A stretch of 64,000 nucleotides of DNA from Pseudovirgaria hyperparasitica. Taxonomy: Eukaryota > Ascomycota > Dothideomycetes > Acrospermales > Acrospermaceae. The stretch spans positions 218,999 to 282,998 of the forward strand of contig NW_022985554.1 of NCBI RefSeq assembly GCF_010093815.1, read 5' to 3'. This document shows, piece after piece, positions 46,230 through 58,621 of the stretch (position 1 is its first letter; the number at the start of each line of letters is the position of its first letter). A program made the position numbers and the translations under genes. The notes beneath the pieces are model-generated. The model worked only from the letters and a program-made list of their open reading frames with translations, did not search any database and had not been told where the DNA came from.

Positions 46230-46946
46230 AGGCTTTCTACATGAATTCTGAGATGTTGTTGTGCTGGGGTTTAATTCGGTCGATGTGTTGACATGACAAC
46301 AACGTTCTCCACCTGAGGTAGGGCTATACATAGCACCTCATTCATCCAAATGCAGAATTATCCAAAGTCACATAAAGCAAGCCTTTACAAAGAAACTATC
46401 GAGCTGTTCGTAGAAAGTGCGATACCCTACGATTGATGTCAAAGCTTGCTGAACGCACCAATTAAACTCACTGATCGTATCGCCGTCGTCTGTGAACTGG
46501 GCTCGTTTCACTTACTGTTCGAAGAACAGGAAACTCTGTATAAGACTATGCACATCATCTTCGTTTGGTTCACACGAATTTAGTGTCTCGATGCGCTGTT
46601 TTGTGCAATGTTAAGTGTTCATGAATATAAAGCAGCAACGTCAAAGTGAACTGTCGGTGAACAAGTGAAAACAGCTTGAAGTAGGATTATTATTGACGAA
46701 GCCGCCGAAATTCTTCCCCTGCAAATCCTTGTTCTCTTTAAGATCTCGCTTGTAGCTCTGTTCACACCCTCGATGCTTAGACAACGATGAAGCTACTAAG
46801 CTCTTCACTTTGAGTATGCGATCTCACTCCGTAATCTTTCGAATTCGAACTGGCTTCCGAGACATCAAAAGGCGTTATACTGATCTGTACCGCGGTGCGC
46901 GCACTGGCTACACTTGCTGTCCTGGCTTTGTCATAAGACTTTTGCA
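46230..46946. other. intergenic, no gene recognised
   Basis: 717 bp between the P450 and the FtsJ-like gene on the same strand. Nothing beyond presumed 3' and 5' regulatory DNA is seen. Confidence 0.5.
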
Positions 46947-48085
46947 ATGCCTGCAGTACGACAGAATCTCATAGTAGAGACTATGGAAGCTCCAAGACAT
47001 GACTCAAATTCTGATTCACAACGAACTTTGATGTCCTACCTGATCGAAAACAGTGATAACTTTGCAAAGCTTGAGAAACTCAAAAAAAAGGTAAGATCAT
47101 TGTCGCTAAGGGCACTTCAACTCTGATTCTGGGGCAGGACTGGAAGAATCCCGCAGCATACACCCACTGGCAGAAACGCAACATGCAAGCAAATCCTGCA
47201 ACGCAAGATGCAGTACAACAAGCGTTTCTATACAAGATGACCCAGCAAATTGTATCAGAGATGCACATGAAGACGGAGGCTCTGACCCCAGGAAAGCTCG
47301 GAGCTTCAAAGCTGCAGGTTTTAGATATCTGTATGGCCCCAGGGGGGTTTACCTGGGGTGCTTTGAAATACAACCCTAATGCAATATCGTATGGCATAAC
47401 CCTTCCCGAGCAGAGAGGAGGTTACAAGAACAGATTCAGACTGCGATCTCAGAACGTTCGATTCATGGACGTTACCATGCTCGCTAGTGAGTGTGGCATC
47501 GATGTAATACCAGACTCACATCCGGACTTTGCTCGCTTCCTGCAGGAACGCCCCTTTCTAGATCTGTCCTTTCAGTTGATCTTCTGTGGGGGCGCCGTTC
47601 TAAGGTCCACTAGAGACTTCAACACCGACTACCCAAACCCATATGAGCGAACTCGCCTGACAACCTCACAACTAGTTCTGGCGATGCAGCGGATTATGCC
47701 TGGAGGAACAATGGTCGTCCTACTTGGGAAGCCGGAGCATCCCGACACAACAGCGATCCTCAGACACTTCGATCGGTTCGCAAGAATAGAGTTGTTCAAG
47801 TCGCGCAGGAAGCACACCCTTCGATCCACGTTCTATCTCGTGGCTAGAGACGTACAGTCCGAGTCACATGCAGCAAAAGCTGCGTTAGAAGACTGGAAAG
47901 CTCGCTGGTATCGCGCAACATTTGGCGGTGAGATTGGGACTGGAGAACTTGAGCCTGATATGGATACCGCATCCATGGCAAGCATGATTGACGAATTCGG
48001 TACGAGACTCATTGAGCTGGCGAGTCCGGTATGGGAAATTCAGGCAGCGGCGCTATTGAGACAGGACTTCAACGTCACTCACTGA
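46947..48085 (+). CDS. FtsJ-like (RrmJ-fold) methyltransferase
   Basis: Two exons, 46947-47090 and 47138-48085, encode 363 residues. The SAM-binding motif LDICMAPGGFTWGALKYNPN, then LIFCGGAVLR and MQRIMPGGTMVVLLGKPE, with a later FKSRRKHTLRSTFYLVAR, follow the order of fungal FtsJ-like proteins. The N-terminus is a Lys-rich helix (FAKLEKLKKK) joined in phase 0 to DWKNPAAYTHW. Family proteins methylate RNA ribose 2'-O positions, yet many fungal lineage-specific members are uncharacterised; the usual Lys-Asp-Lys-Glu tetrad is not fully evident, so activity and target stay open. No targeting signal. Intron 47 nt. Confidence 0.82.
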
Positions 48086-49402
48086 TCGACAATCTGGAGA
48101 CGAGATAGTATCAAGTGACATGGCAAGGAGCTACCCCATTCTAAGCTATCACAAAGACCATGCTTGCTCAATGGCAGGAGAAATGGATGAAGACGTGTAT
48201 CCGATGTATGGGCCTTGGCTATTTCTAGGTCTGAACTACGTCTATCTGTTGACCGCAAACATTCTTGGATATCTTGATGATTCAGCCGTAAATAAGACCT
48301 TGCAATGCAAGCACCAAAGAAAACATACTCCTATATTCATTGAACCATCCCCTCAGTCTCATTTAAAGACTCCCGAACCTTCTAGTTGAAGAGCGCACTA
48401 TACTAGTACTGTCACACTAGACGTTTGAAACAAATATCTCGGGTCGAGTCGCGTTTCAGCTCTATATTCCTGCACAGTGTTATGAGTTGTATATCTCGTT
48501 ATAGACGCTCACTGGCTCTAATAAACACTCATCATGAGTATAAGTAAACACAGGCATAGCTTGTTAAGGCACGATGTACATAGGCTCTGTATTTGTTGAT
48601 TACGATACACAGACCACTCAGTAGACAGCCTTTTCCCTGTGGACAGCTACATTCGTCAAAAACGTACCTAACTTGGAATGCCCACAGGGTTATAGGACAA
48701 GCCTTCATATATCTCACCGCCAGGTGATATCATAAAACATGCAAGCCGAAGTGATAACTTCCGGTATAACAGGTGTGAGTCAGATTGCCTTGTTTTGCAT
48801 TTCCTTGCTAGCAACACCATACGGAAACAAGTTGATCTGAAGATGATCCTTGTTTTGAAGATTCTCACGAGTAAGAAGACGAGAAGTTCGAAATCCAATA
48901 ATTCGTCTGTGACTTTTATTGGCATAGAAGATGTATAATATTTATATCAATGCTACTTCTAATGATAACGATAGACCTTTGAAGCGAGAGAAGAAGTTCA
49001 GAGTTGGGTAACATAGAGAATTCTTTTTAGAGTCATCCTTTAGAACAAGAGATATATAGCGATTCGAGAAAGAAGTACATGCTTCCAAAAAATAGATATA
49101 TGGTTGTTATATCATATAACGTTAAACCCACTTTTCTAGCTAATGACAGAGGTGACAAGGGTGACTCTTAATTGGCTTTGTAACTTCAAAGCACCATGCT
49201 AACGTCGCAATGTTGGTATGAGAATACGTCGCTTGTTCGAAATAGAATTCAGGGAGTATAGAGCAGTAAAAGGGCAATGAATGACTAAGCATATGCTAAG
49301 ATTGATGGTCATTGTTGGTTCACTCCAGAGAGTATAGATGTTGAGTAGCTGGGTGGAACAGAGTTTGAGAAGTTTGAGCTCTACCGAAGACTAGGCTCCC
49401 AT
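48086..49402. other. intergenic, AT-rich in part
   Basis: About 1.3 kb between two convergent genes. 48900-49130 is AT-rich. An 89-codon frame starting 35 bp after the methyltransferase stop (48120-48389) has no recognisable domain and is not called. Confidence 0.5.
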
Positions 49403-50728
49403 CTATTCCCACTCAAAAAGCACAAGGGGCGTGCTATACAGATTGTTTCCATCCTTATCCAAGTCGTTCTTCGTGTATGTAATATAGATAGCATTTGTAA
49501 GGTCGCTTGTCAGCCCAGGATGTGCCTGGATGGAGTACGAGGCCAAGAAGTAATTTCCATTGATACCTGTGTATAAGTGTATGGGTTCGATCCACGGTCC
49601 TGTTGGATCCGGAGCAGTCGTGACGTAGACTTCAGCGCTGACGCCTCTATCCCCGCCAATCCAGACGAATGAATTCCATGGCTTGGAGTAATAGTATGTC
49701 CCCTGCCCACCAGCGTTACAATTGGAGATATTGATACCATCAGAGTCGATTGTAGGCCTTTGGGACGTCCATGATCCATTGACCCAGTACTCGTAAGCGG
49801 ATTTGGTTTCAATTTGCGAGGCAGGGACTCTGGCCAGGGAGGTCGAGCCATTCGCTTGTGCGTATAGATATGCGGTACCATCGTGAACAAAATTGCCATA
49901 GTCACCATATGGGATCTCGTCGATGTCCCAGAAGTCTGAGTCAACGGTAGTCACTTTTGGCAGGGACGTGGTATCTGACGAATCTGATTCGAAGTCGAGG
50001 CGATACAAGAGCGTAGCAGGATTCGGATACAGGACGCTTAGGTCAGGCTGGATGTGAAACTTTCTGATCCATGTATAAGCTGTAACCCTGTTGTCTTGGA
50101 TCGATGTTACGAGTGGTGGCAGATCCGGCCCTAGTTCGCATTGTTAGATTCTGTAGGAGGTTGATCCCTACTAATAGCACTCACATAACGCATATCTACT
50201 CTCGTCTGGACACGAGCCAGCGGGTGCCGTACAGGACTCATTTGTAGTAGAATAAGGGAAATAGGGCTCGTTTTGATCCAGTGAGTTTCTGCCATATAAC
50301 TCCAACACCGTGCTATGAAGCTCGTCACCCCCTGGAGGAAGAGGTGTCAGCAACGGTCCACCCTCCGGAATAAGATTTGACCAGCTAGCTGTGCTGGCGT
50401 ATACAGGAAACTTTTGCAGATGTCCATCGGGATTGAAAAGCTGGGTATCCCTCGCCGTCCATAATGTCCGCCCTGCTACCGTCGTGGACCCCAGAGAGTC
50501 CCGATTCAACGACGGGTCGCTAACAAGTCCGAGGACTTTGGGTGTTGATTTGAGCTTGGGGACCACAGGTGACCGAACACTGAAAGGGTCTGAAGTCGAT
50601 GTTTTGAATGCGTATACTTGGTCTCCGATAAAGGGCAGAAATATTGGTGACGAGAACAAGCTAAAAGCCCCAAAAATCGGAGCAGAGTCAAGAATACCGA
50701 ACAGTATGACTAAGAAAAGAGACACCAT
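49403..50728 (-). CDS. secreted DUF4185-like beta-propeller protein
   Basis: Two exons, 50728-50185 and 50130-49403, encode 423 residues. A hydrophobic signal peptide (MVSLFLVILFGILDSAPIFG) precedes a region that alternates strands and Trp/Gly turns: GRTLWTARDTQLFNPDG, WSNLIPEGGP, YALWPDLPPLVTS (restored across the 54-nt intron), DEIPYGDYGNFVHDGTAYLYA and WIGGDRGVSAEVYVTTAPDP. This resembles fungal DUF4185 or glycoside-hydrolase-like five-bladed propellers of the cell surface. No catalytic residues can be assigned. Several N-glycosylation sequons (NES, NGS, NIS) fit secretion. Function unknown; carbohydrate interaction is inference. Confidence 0.78.
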
Positions 50729-51361
50729 GACGAACGAATGTGAATGAGCAGACTTGATACTGAAATAAGAACGGACGTGGATGGTTTCATTATGCTTTCT
50801 TTGGCTCTATAGTATCGTCGATCTGTTATCATGAGGCGTCTTCTACAGGTCATTGAGGCACATGTGATTTTCCAAATAGTTATGCTAACAGCACACTCCT
50901 GCCAGAAGGGTGATCTAATCAATACTGGGGCGGCCATAGAGTAGGTAGTGAGTACCAGCCGAACCGTAGTTGTGGAAGCTATGTAGATCCCAATAACAAG
51001 GGTTAGGAGAAGGAGTGATGAAAAGCACAAGTTATTACCCACTTGATCTAGTTGCGGCACCTTCCACCAAGTCCGCCCTACGTTAGTAAGCATAGGGTGT
51101 AAACACAGTCGTACCCTGGCCCCTGCTCTCAAGGCGGGCTGTGATGGGTAAAACGCTAGGCTATATTGGTACCACTTGATCACTAGGCTGTTTGAGGACT
51201 AGTCTAAACGCAACCCCACGATCCGGCTTGCGTCGGCCTTAACCTCAGCCAGGGTCCATGACTTCAACCCCAGGTTTCTCTTTAAGAGCTGGCGATGCGC
51301 GACATGCACTCAGTGGAAGACGTTCAAGAGGCCTATACTCTACGTTCGTCTATATGTAAAG
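50729..51361. other. divergent promoter region
   Basis: 633 bp between the starts of the DUF4185-like gene (minus) and the carboxylase gene (plus). No gene is recognised. Confidence 0.5.
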
Positions 51362-53645
51362 ATGCGAGCTGCACATCGTTCTAAAGGTTTCATACGCTCT
51401 GCTAATCTCAATGGTTCACGGTGGAATTCAACAGCGTCTACTGCACGGGTTGTCAGGCCGCTGACGTCAATTCTGATAGCAAACCGAGGCGAGATTGCTC
51501 TGTGAGTATATGAATATGCCGTAGGAAGCGTCTTCTGATACCTCGCTCAGTCGTGTAGGCCGAACCGCAGCAGAATATGGCATTCGCACAACCACAATCT
51601 ACACCAATCCAGATGCTCACTCACAACACGCTCTGAGCTCCCCATTCGCCGTCAATCTAGGCGACGCATCTGCATACCTCGATGGTGATCGCATTATAGA
51701 AGCTGCGAAGCAGCATGGCTGTCAGGGTATACATCCAGGCTATGGCTTTCTCAGCGAGAATTCTGTTTTCGCAAAGAAATGCGCAGATGCAGGCATTACC
51801 TTCATAGGGCCGCCATATAAAGCGATCGAAGCGATGGGAAGCAAAAGCGAGTCTAAGAATATCATGAATGCGGCTGGAGTGCCATGTATTCCAGGCTATC
51901 ATGGCAACAACCAAGATCCAGAGTATCTCAAGGCAGAGGCTGCGAAAATTGGGTATCCAGTACTATTAAAGGCTGTTAAAGGAGGGGGTGGAAAGGGGAT
52001 GCGAATCGTGAAGACGCCTGAGGTGTTTCTGGAGCAGCTCGCGTCTGCAAAGTCTGAAGCAAAGAACTCCTTCGGCGACGAGGTCATGCTTGTGGAGAAA
52101 TACATCACCACGCCTCGTCATATTGAAGTCCAAGTATTTGCCGATAAGCACGGAAACTGCGTAGCACTTGGCGAAAGAGATTGCAGTATTCAGCGACGAC
52201 ACCAGAAAATCCTCGAGGAGTCTCCAGCACCACATCTGAAAGAAGAGATTCGTCAGGACTTATGGGAGAAGGCTCGTGCGGCTGCTCTTGCCGTGGGCTA
52301 TGAGGGTGCAGGAACGGTGGAGTTCATCTTCGACAACGAGACCGGACAGTTCTTCTTTATGGAAATGAATACACGACTACAGGTCGAGCACCCAGTGACA
52401 GAGATGGTTACTGGAGAAGATCTTGTTCGATGGCAGCTTATTGTTGCTGAAGGGGGCATGCTTCCTACTAGCCAAGCCGAGGTTGAAAGAAATATAGCTA
52501 AGCATGGCCACGCCATCGAAGCTAGAATTTACGCTGAGAATCCTGACAAGTGAGTATCTTAAGTTATCGCAAGGCATGATTTAGCTGAGAAACACAAGGA
52601 ATTTCGTCCCGGATTCCGGCAAACTAATTCACGTGCGGACACCAAAAGCCACTGCCGACGTCCGCATCGATGGAGGCTTCGTAATGGGCGACGAAGTATC
52701 GTCACATTACGATCCAATGATCTCGAAATTGATCGTACGGGGTCCAACTCGAGAAGCTGCCCTGCAGAAGCTTCGGGCTGCTCTTGAAGAATATGAAGTG
52801 GCAGGGCCAATCACAAACATCGAGTTTTTGAAGCGATGTTGTGTAAGTCCGGCTTTCGTCGCTGGCGATGTAGAGACTGGATATATTGATAAGCATCGAG
52901 ATGAGCTGTTCGCAAGGGCGGAAACTCAGCCTGAAGTATTATCTCAAGCGGCGTTAGGCCTGCTCCTACAGCAGGCGAAGGCCTTAAAAGTCGACTCTAT
53001 CTTCGCCTCTGCTGGTGCTGCTGTTGGATTCAGCAGCGCATATCAAGAACGTGCGTATCATCTCACAGAAACTTCCGCGGACGGCAAAGGTGATCCCATC
53101 GTGTCTACTGTCAAGGTTCGACAGACTGCGCCAGAAGACTTTACTGTCACAATCAAGGATCAGATCTTCACTGGTGTGAAGAGTTCTATAGATCCGTTGA
53201 CAAACATCATCACTACGTATTACCCACACACTCGTCTCGAAACTACATTCATACAGGATGAAGAGCGACTCTCTTTATTCCAACAGGGCAAGCTGTATCG
53301 CCTCCAACTGACGGTACCGAAATGGGCAGAGAAGGCACTCGGCATTAAGGATGTCGCGAACAGCGTTTTGACGCCAATGCCTTGCAAAATACTCAGAGTG
53401 GAAGTTCAAGAAGGTGACCAGGTTAAGAGAGACCAACCTCTCATTGTAATCGAGAGCATGAAAATGGAGACTGTTATCCGGAGTCCTCAGGATGGAATCA
53501 TCGAGAAAGTTGTCCACAAAGCTGGCGTAAGTCAATTGTGCTTTTCGTGTCATGACTGACTGCACTACTAACAATGCATGCGTAGGACATTTGCAAAGCG
53601 AATACACCGCTGGTTGAGTTCGCTGAGCAAGAGCAAACACAATGA
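51362..53645 (+). CDS. mccA: 3-methylcrotonyl-CoA carboxylase, biotin-carrying alpha subunit
   Basis: Four exons, 51362-51501, 51551-52549, 52599-53526 and 53586-53645, encode 708 residues. A presequence (MRAAHRSKGFIRSANLNG) is followed by the biotin carboxylase N-domain (ILIANRGEIALRVGRTA), ATP-grasp core (LLKAVKGGGGKGMRIV; HIEVQVFAD; EMNTRLQVEHPVTEM), and the biotinyl domain with ESMKMET, whose Lys carries biotin. The MCC assignment over propionyl- or acetyl-CoA carboxylase rests on domain order, length and mitochondrial signal. It carboxylates 3-methylcrotonyl-CoA in mitochondrial leucine breakdown. In aspergilli the beta subunit and isovaleryl-CoA dehydrogenase lie alongside; here they do not. 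The last exon (ANTPLVEFAEQEQTQ) is only 60 nt. Confidence 0.93.
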
Positions 53646-54386
53646 TTATGGCACAGTACATGAATGCACAATGATATTTAAAAAGAGCATTTGTCGACAG
53701 TGTAGGCAATGTCCAGATCAGGTTATTTCGATTGGTAGCCATGTGGTATCTGTGGTAAAAAGTGACCCAGTGAAACACAGAGAACGCCGTGGAACAAGAG
53801 TCTGACGCGTCGCACGATGGATTAGTAAAATCTACACTCTATATTGCTTACAAGTATGCGGTACGTCTCACATAACGCGCATACATCTAGGGTGCTGCCG
53901 CATAACACGGTAACCTTAGCAGTTAAGCACGAGTCCTCACGTTCGCAGGCCGAGTAATAGCGTAGAGTATTACACAATGGTCTTAGACTTCTGAACGAAA
54001 TCACATAATATTGTCGAAAGGAATGATGCTGTGTTCGTTGTTTATAGTTTGATTATCATACTGTCCAACGATGGTAGATCCATAAGGTAGGTAGGGGCCC
54101 CGCCGCATGGATTTCTAATCGAGAAGACGCTCTACTAGTAGCTCGGGGGCCCCGTAGAAGAGCTCTGCTGCACCAATAAGATCCCTCACACCATGTCGAA
54201 CAGCTGTAGATGGTATCATTTTGACAGCATCATCAATAGTTACGTGGTAGTCACGTAATCTGCTTGCTAGGTTCCCTCGTCTTCCATGCATGGGTGCTGT
54301 GGCTTGCTATTGCTAATGCTAATATATCGCATCTGCCCCTCTATTGTGCCATCGGCTTGGAAATCATCCAGCACTATATAAACCAC
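53646..54386. other. intergenic, no gene recognised
   Basis: 741 bp. A stretch at about 53877-53935 faintly resembles the 5' half of a 5S rRNA (including AGTTAAGC) but lacks a pairing 3' end. GGGGCCCCG occurs twice near 54095 and 54149. Confidence 0.45.
54375..54382 (+). promoter_or_regulatory. TATA box of the GST gene
   Basis: TATATAAA lies only a few bases before the first ATG (54387). If it is active, transcription would often start after that ATG, favouring the second in-frame ATG at 54480. Confidence 0.5.
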
Positions 54387-55407
54387 ATGCTCCGTTCTCC
54401 TCTGCGCCGCTTGGAGCATACAACTCGTCTCTTTACTACCTCTTCTATCATTCCCACATACAGACGTTTCAACTCCGACATGGCTTCAGAACGACCCACT
54501 GGGACCATCGCTGACAAGGGCCTCGAGCTTCTCAGTCTTGCGACGCCTAATGGTGTCAAGGTTTCGATCCTGCTCGAGGAGCTGAAGGCAACTTATGGCC
54601 TGGATTACAAGTATCAGAACATTAATATCATGAGCAATGTACAAAAAGAGAAGTGGTTCACCGACCATGGACCAAATGGACGTATTCCAGTCTTGATGTA
54701 AGTTAGCCGAGACGTCATTGTAGACGGTGGGGTGAGCTCATCCAAGCCTCGCAGCGATCATGACCGCCAATACTCCCTCATGGAAGGCATTCCGATCCTC
54801 AGATACCTCGAAGACCACTACGACCCCAAGCACACCTTCGACTTCACCGACGAGACAGAACAAGCGGATGCGCTGCAATGGGCGTCATGGGGACATGGTG
54901 GTGTAGGGCCCATGCAAGGCCAGGCAAACCACTTCCTGTGCGACTCTACAACATCCCACCATCGCATCATCAAACTAATCTCTTGACAGCCGCTACGCAA
55001 AAGAGAAGATTCCCTACGGCATCCAACGATACGTCGGCGAGACCGAACGTCTCTATGGTGTTCTCAACACTCGCCTCACAGGCCGCGATTACGTCGCCGG
55101 TGCTGGTAAAGGCAAATATTCATGGGCTGACATTGCGCTCTTTGGCTGGGTTAACATCTCTTATTGGTCTGGTGTCGATATCAAGGAGCCACAGTTCTCA
55201 GAGGTGTACAGGTGGTGGAAGAGTATCGTCGAGCGACCGACCGTACAGAAGGGCATCAGCATCCCAAAGGGTCCAATGGACTCAACTAATCAAAGATACT
55301 TGGAGAGGCTAGAGACGGAGCCAGAGTTCAAGAAGGGTGAGGCTGAAGCGAAAGAATTAGTGAAGAAGGCAAAGGAGCAGTATGGTTATAAGTTCAACCC
55401 TGTATAA
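54387..55407 (+). CDS. Ure2-like glutathione S-transferase, possible dual start
   Basis: Three exons, 54387-54697, 54755-54937 and 54990-55407, give 303 residues, or 272 from the in-frame Met at 54480. The thioredoxin-fold N-domain starts at LELLSLATPNGVKVSILLEE, with GPNGRIPVLIDHDRQYSLMEGIP-type glutathione-site residues (split by intron 1) and LRYLEDHYDP; the all-helical C-domain includes WADIALFGWVNISYW. This is the fungal Ure2p-like GST class, conjugating glutathione to electrophiles or reducing peroxides. The first 31 residues (MLRSPLRRLEHTTRLFTTSS then RRFNS) look like a mitochondrial presequence, so two starts could target two compartments. The TATA box beside the first ATG argues that the short form dominates. 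Confidence 0.9.
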
Positions 55408-56021
55408 AGTATAAACAGACTGTAATTATTAAAACATCAATCTTGAAGCGGGTCACAAATGTGGTGTTGACATCATCACGCTAGGTTCTAGCTCATCACA
55501 GCCAGCGCCCCTATCATTAGTGGAGAGAACTTCTCAATGTTGAAGCTGATAATAATTATTACCATAAGCATTCAATTTCCGATTTTGATTCTATGATAAC
55601 TCTCAACGTCCAGACCACCTCGAGACGTGACATTAATGAAAGAAAAAACTTGTTCCAGCTATGTGATTGGCATATGACGCCGCGACCCACCCCTTATCTC
55701 AGCCTTCTTCGGTCCAGGACCCAAGTTGAGGATATGCCAAGTAGGCTTATCATCTCCCTGCACATCTCACCACTCGCAACAGTTCTTGGCAGGAACTGCC
55801 TCACGTATCTTCTTGAACATGCGCATCTCGAGCCAACCAGGAACCTTGAGTTTCTGACGTACAGGCCTTCAATGGCTACGGTAGACAAGATATACGCCGT
55901 CTGACGCGCGGTAAACAATCATTCATTCAGATAGAGGCATGCCTCATTACATACAAAAGACGCATATTTCTTTGGTTCTACACACCCTTTGGAACAGTTA
56001 TATCTAATCAACACTTCCGAT
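55408..56021. other. intergenic, no gene recognised
   Basis: 614 bp between the GST and permease genes on the same strand. No gene or clear regulatory element is recognised. Confidence 0.5.
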
Positions 56022-57769
56022 ATGAGTGCCTCACTTGACCATAAGGGCCCTCATGCCGACGAGGCCGCCATCGATTCTACCCCAAATGTTGCCGTAGGCA
56101 CACTCGTAGATGACAAGCTCACCACAAACGAACTCCAACAATTCGGGCAAACAAAGCGCGGTCTCTCCCCTCGCCATGTCCAACTCATGGCCATCGGCGG
56201 CTCCATTGGCACTGGTCTTTTCGTCGGCATCGGCTCCTCGCTCAGCAACGCCGGACCGCTCTCCCTTCTTCTCGGATATCTGTTCTGGGGCATCCTATTC
56301 GTGTGGCCCTGTAACCTCTGCGTGGCGGAGATGTGTGCCTGGCTCCCTGTGCGTGGCACTATCTTTGAACTCGCCTCAAGGTACGTGGATCCTGCGATGG
56401 GGTTCGCTTTAGGATGGACGTACTTCTTTGCAGGGACGATGCTCATGTGTACGGAGTACAGCGCAGTGGCGACTGTCATAGGATATTGGGCGCCAGAAGT
56501 GAATCCAGCGGTGTGGGTGGCCATGGCGATGGTGGTGTGTATTACACTGAACGTGGTTGCTGTGAAGTGAGTTTCTATATCTATGGCCCCCAGGAAGCAG
56601 ATTAGACTGACCAGTACAGATGGTACGGCGAATCTGAGTTTATTATGGCATCGACAAAGATTCTCCTCCTTGTCGGTCTCATTCTGCTCACTTTCATCAC
56701 CATGCTTGGCGGTAATCCCAAAGGCGACCGGTATGGATTCCGCTCCTGGACAAACGGCAACGCAATGCACGCCTACTATACCTCTGGTGCAACAGGTCGC
56801 TTCCTTGGATTCTGGTCTGTCGTCCGATATGCAGCCTTCACGGTCGCCGGGCCAGACCTGATATCTCTTGCGGCTGGAGAAATTCGCAACCCACGGCGCA
56901 CCATTCCCCGTGTCGCCCGCCTCGTCTTTTACCGCCTCGTCGGCTTCTACGTGATCGGCGTGCTTGCTGTCGGTATCATCTGCTCATCGCGTGACACGCG
57001 TCTGCTCAACGCCTTGGATGCTGGCACGTCAGGCTCTGCTGCATCGCCATGGGTCATCGGCATCGAAAACCTATCTATCAGCGGACTACCAGGCCTGATC
57101 AACGCGCTCATTCTACTGTCAGGCTGGTCATGTGGAAATGCATACTTATACAGTGCCAGCCGCACGCTGTACAGTCTAGCCAGAGACGCACAGGCGCCAC
57201 GACTTTTCAAGAAGTGTACAGCAGCGGGTGTGCCCGTGTTTGCTGTGACTGCTGTATCTCTGCTCGCGTGCATGACGTTCTTGGTCGCAAGCGACAGCGC
57301 GATTACCGTGTTGTTCTGGTTCATCAACCTGACGACTATCGCGCTCATTCTCACCTACACGGGAATGCTGGTTACGTTTGTGTGCTGGCACCGTGCGCTG
57401 CGGGCTCAGAATATCTCGCGGTCTATTCTGCCATATCGAGCACCATTGGCGCCTTACTCAGCGTATCTCGCAATTGGTGTCGGGTGTACTGTAATGTTGT
57501 TCATTGGTTTCGATGTTTTTGAGCCATGGAGCACGCAGGGCTTCATCACGAGTTACTTTGGCCTAGCTTTTGGGGTTGTGATGTTTGTGGGATGGAAGGT
57601 GGTGAAATGTACGCACTTTGTGACAGCTCAGAAGGCGGATGTATGGAGTGGCAAGAAAGAGATCGATGAGGAGTGTCATGAATGGGAGGCGGGTGGGATT
57701 GAAGAGAATGAACGTCGTAGACTAGCTGGCATGACGTTCTTAATGAGAACATGGGAGAGCATGTGGTGA
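56022..57769 (+). CDS. amino-acid permease (AAT/YAT family)
   Basis: Two exons, 56022-56566 and 56620-57769, encode 564 residues. After a hydrophilic N-tail, LSPRHVQLMAIGGSIGTGLF and VGIGSSLSNAGPLSLLLGY give the first membrane helix of the family; VAVKWYGESEFIMASTKI is restored across the 53-nt intron, and DLISLAAGEIRNPRRTIPR is the family consensus loop. About twelve membrane helices can be traced, ending WSTQGFITSYFGLAFG and a charged cytosolic tail. It would import amino acids with protons across the plasma membrane; specificity cannot be read. It lies two genes from the leucine-catabolic carboxylase, which may be chance. Confidence 0.93.
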
Positions 57770-58095
57770 AGATCATAAAGATGAGATCAGTAGGTGATTA
57801 GCCGGATCTTTTTGTACAGCTTTTGTCGGTAGACACGGTGACAAGTTGCGCCCTTATACATAGGTTAGAATAGCTAGGGTGAAGCAGAACACCTCTAGTC
57901 GCAGTCTAGCACGATCTCTGTGCTCATCCCAGGAAAAAGAATAGCATACAAGGGTTCTATGAACCTTGGACCACAGTCGAAGACACCACTTGAAACAATT
58001 TGTTGCATCATGACTACCTACACATGTCTTACCATTGCCAAAGAGTGTCCCATCCTCAAGCATATCGTACACATACAGCTAGTCAGCTCCATAAC
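57770..58095. other. intergenic between convergent genes
   Basis: 326 bp between the permease stop and the end of the small secreted protein gene. Nothing recognised. Confidence 0.5.
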
Positions 58096-58621
58096 CTAGG
58101 AAGCTTCCTCAAGCCCGAGCACAGTCTCTTCGTTGAAACACTCACTTCCCCCTTCCTCATGTTGCACAACACATGTAGTCTCAATCTCCCCCTCGCCATA
58201 TCTCGTAGTCCTATGTTACCTTAGCCCACGTCCACGTCGTCTCGTACTTCGGAACTTACGTCTCACTCAAGCTATGCGCCAACTGTAAAAGATATTCATT
58301 GTTATCGCTACCAAATAGTCGGAACGAAAACCTCGCCACGTTGCCCCCTGGAATCGTGTCATCAGGGCCGGTGCACTTCACAAATGGACCCGTGCTGAGG
58401 ACCGGGTTTGTAGCTGAGCAGTTCAGTTTGTACGGCTCAGGAGAGGAGGGTGTCGAGCTGATGGCAAAGTCGACACTCTTGATATCATGAGCAGAGCTGG
58501 CGCCACGAACAAGGTGGAAGTCGGTGATTTTGACTTCTTCAGCAGGGGCGGTGGGACTGGATTGAGGAAGGGCAGAGCAGAGTGCGACGAGCAGGATGGC
58601 GGTTGAAGTGAGGGAGTACAT
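58096..58621 (-). CDS. small secreted cysteine-containing protein
   Basis: Two exons, 58621-58260 and 58210-58096, encode 158 residues. A clear signal peptide (MYSLTSTAILLVALCSALPQ) precedes a mature part with four Cys (KLNCSATN, VKCTGPDD, TTCVVQHE, SECFNEE). The second exon, added through a 49-nt intron with a GTAAGT donor and CTAAG branch, supplies the last two Cys; without it the frame ends at 58256. The motif FVKCTGPDD followed by FSFRLFGSDNNEYLLQLAH resembles fungal AA1-like small secreted proteins. A TATA-like element lies at about 58729-58735, some 108 nt upstream. Function unknown; an effector-like or surface role is inference. Confidence 0.75.

Noticed and set aside
48120-48389. 89-codon plus-strand frame after the FtsJ-like gene
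   Set aside because: No family features; probably the 3' untranslated region of the methyltransferase gene.
53877-53990. Possible 5S rRNA
   Set aside because: Only the 5' part resembles 5S (CATACATCTAGGGTG, AGTTAAGC). The 3' end that should pair with the 5' end is missing. A covariance-model search for 5S would decide; a significant full-length hit would overturn this.
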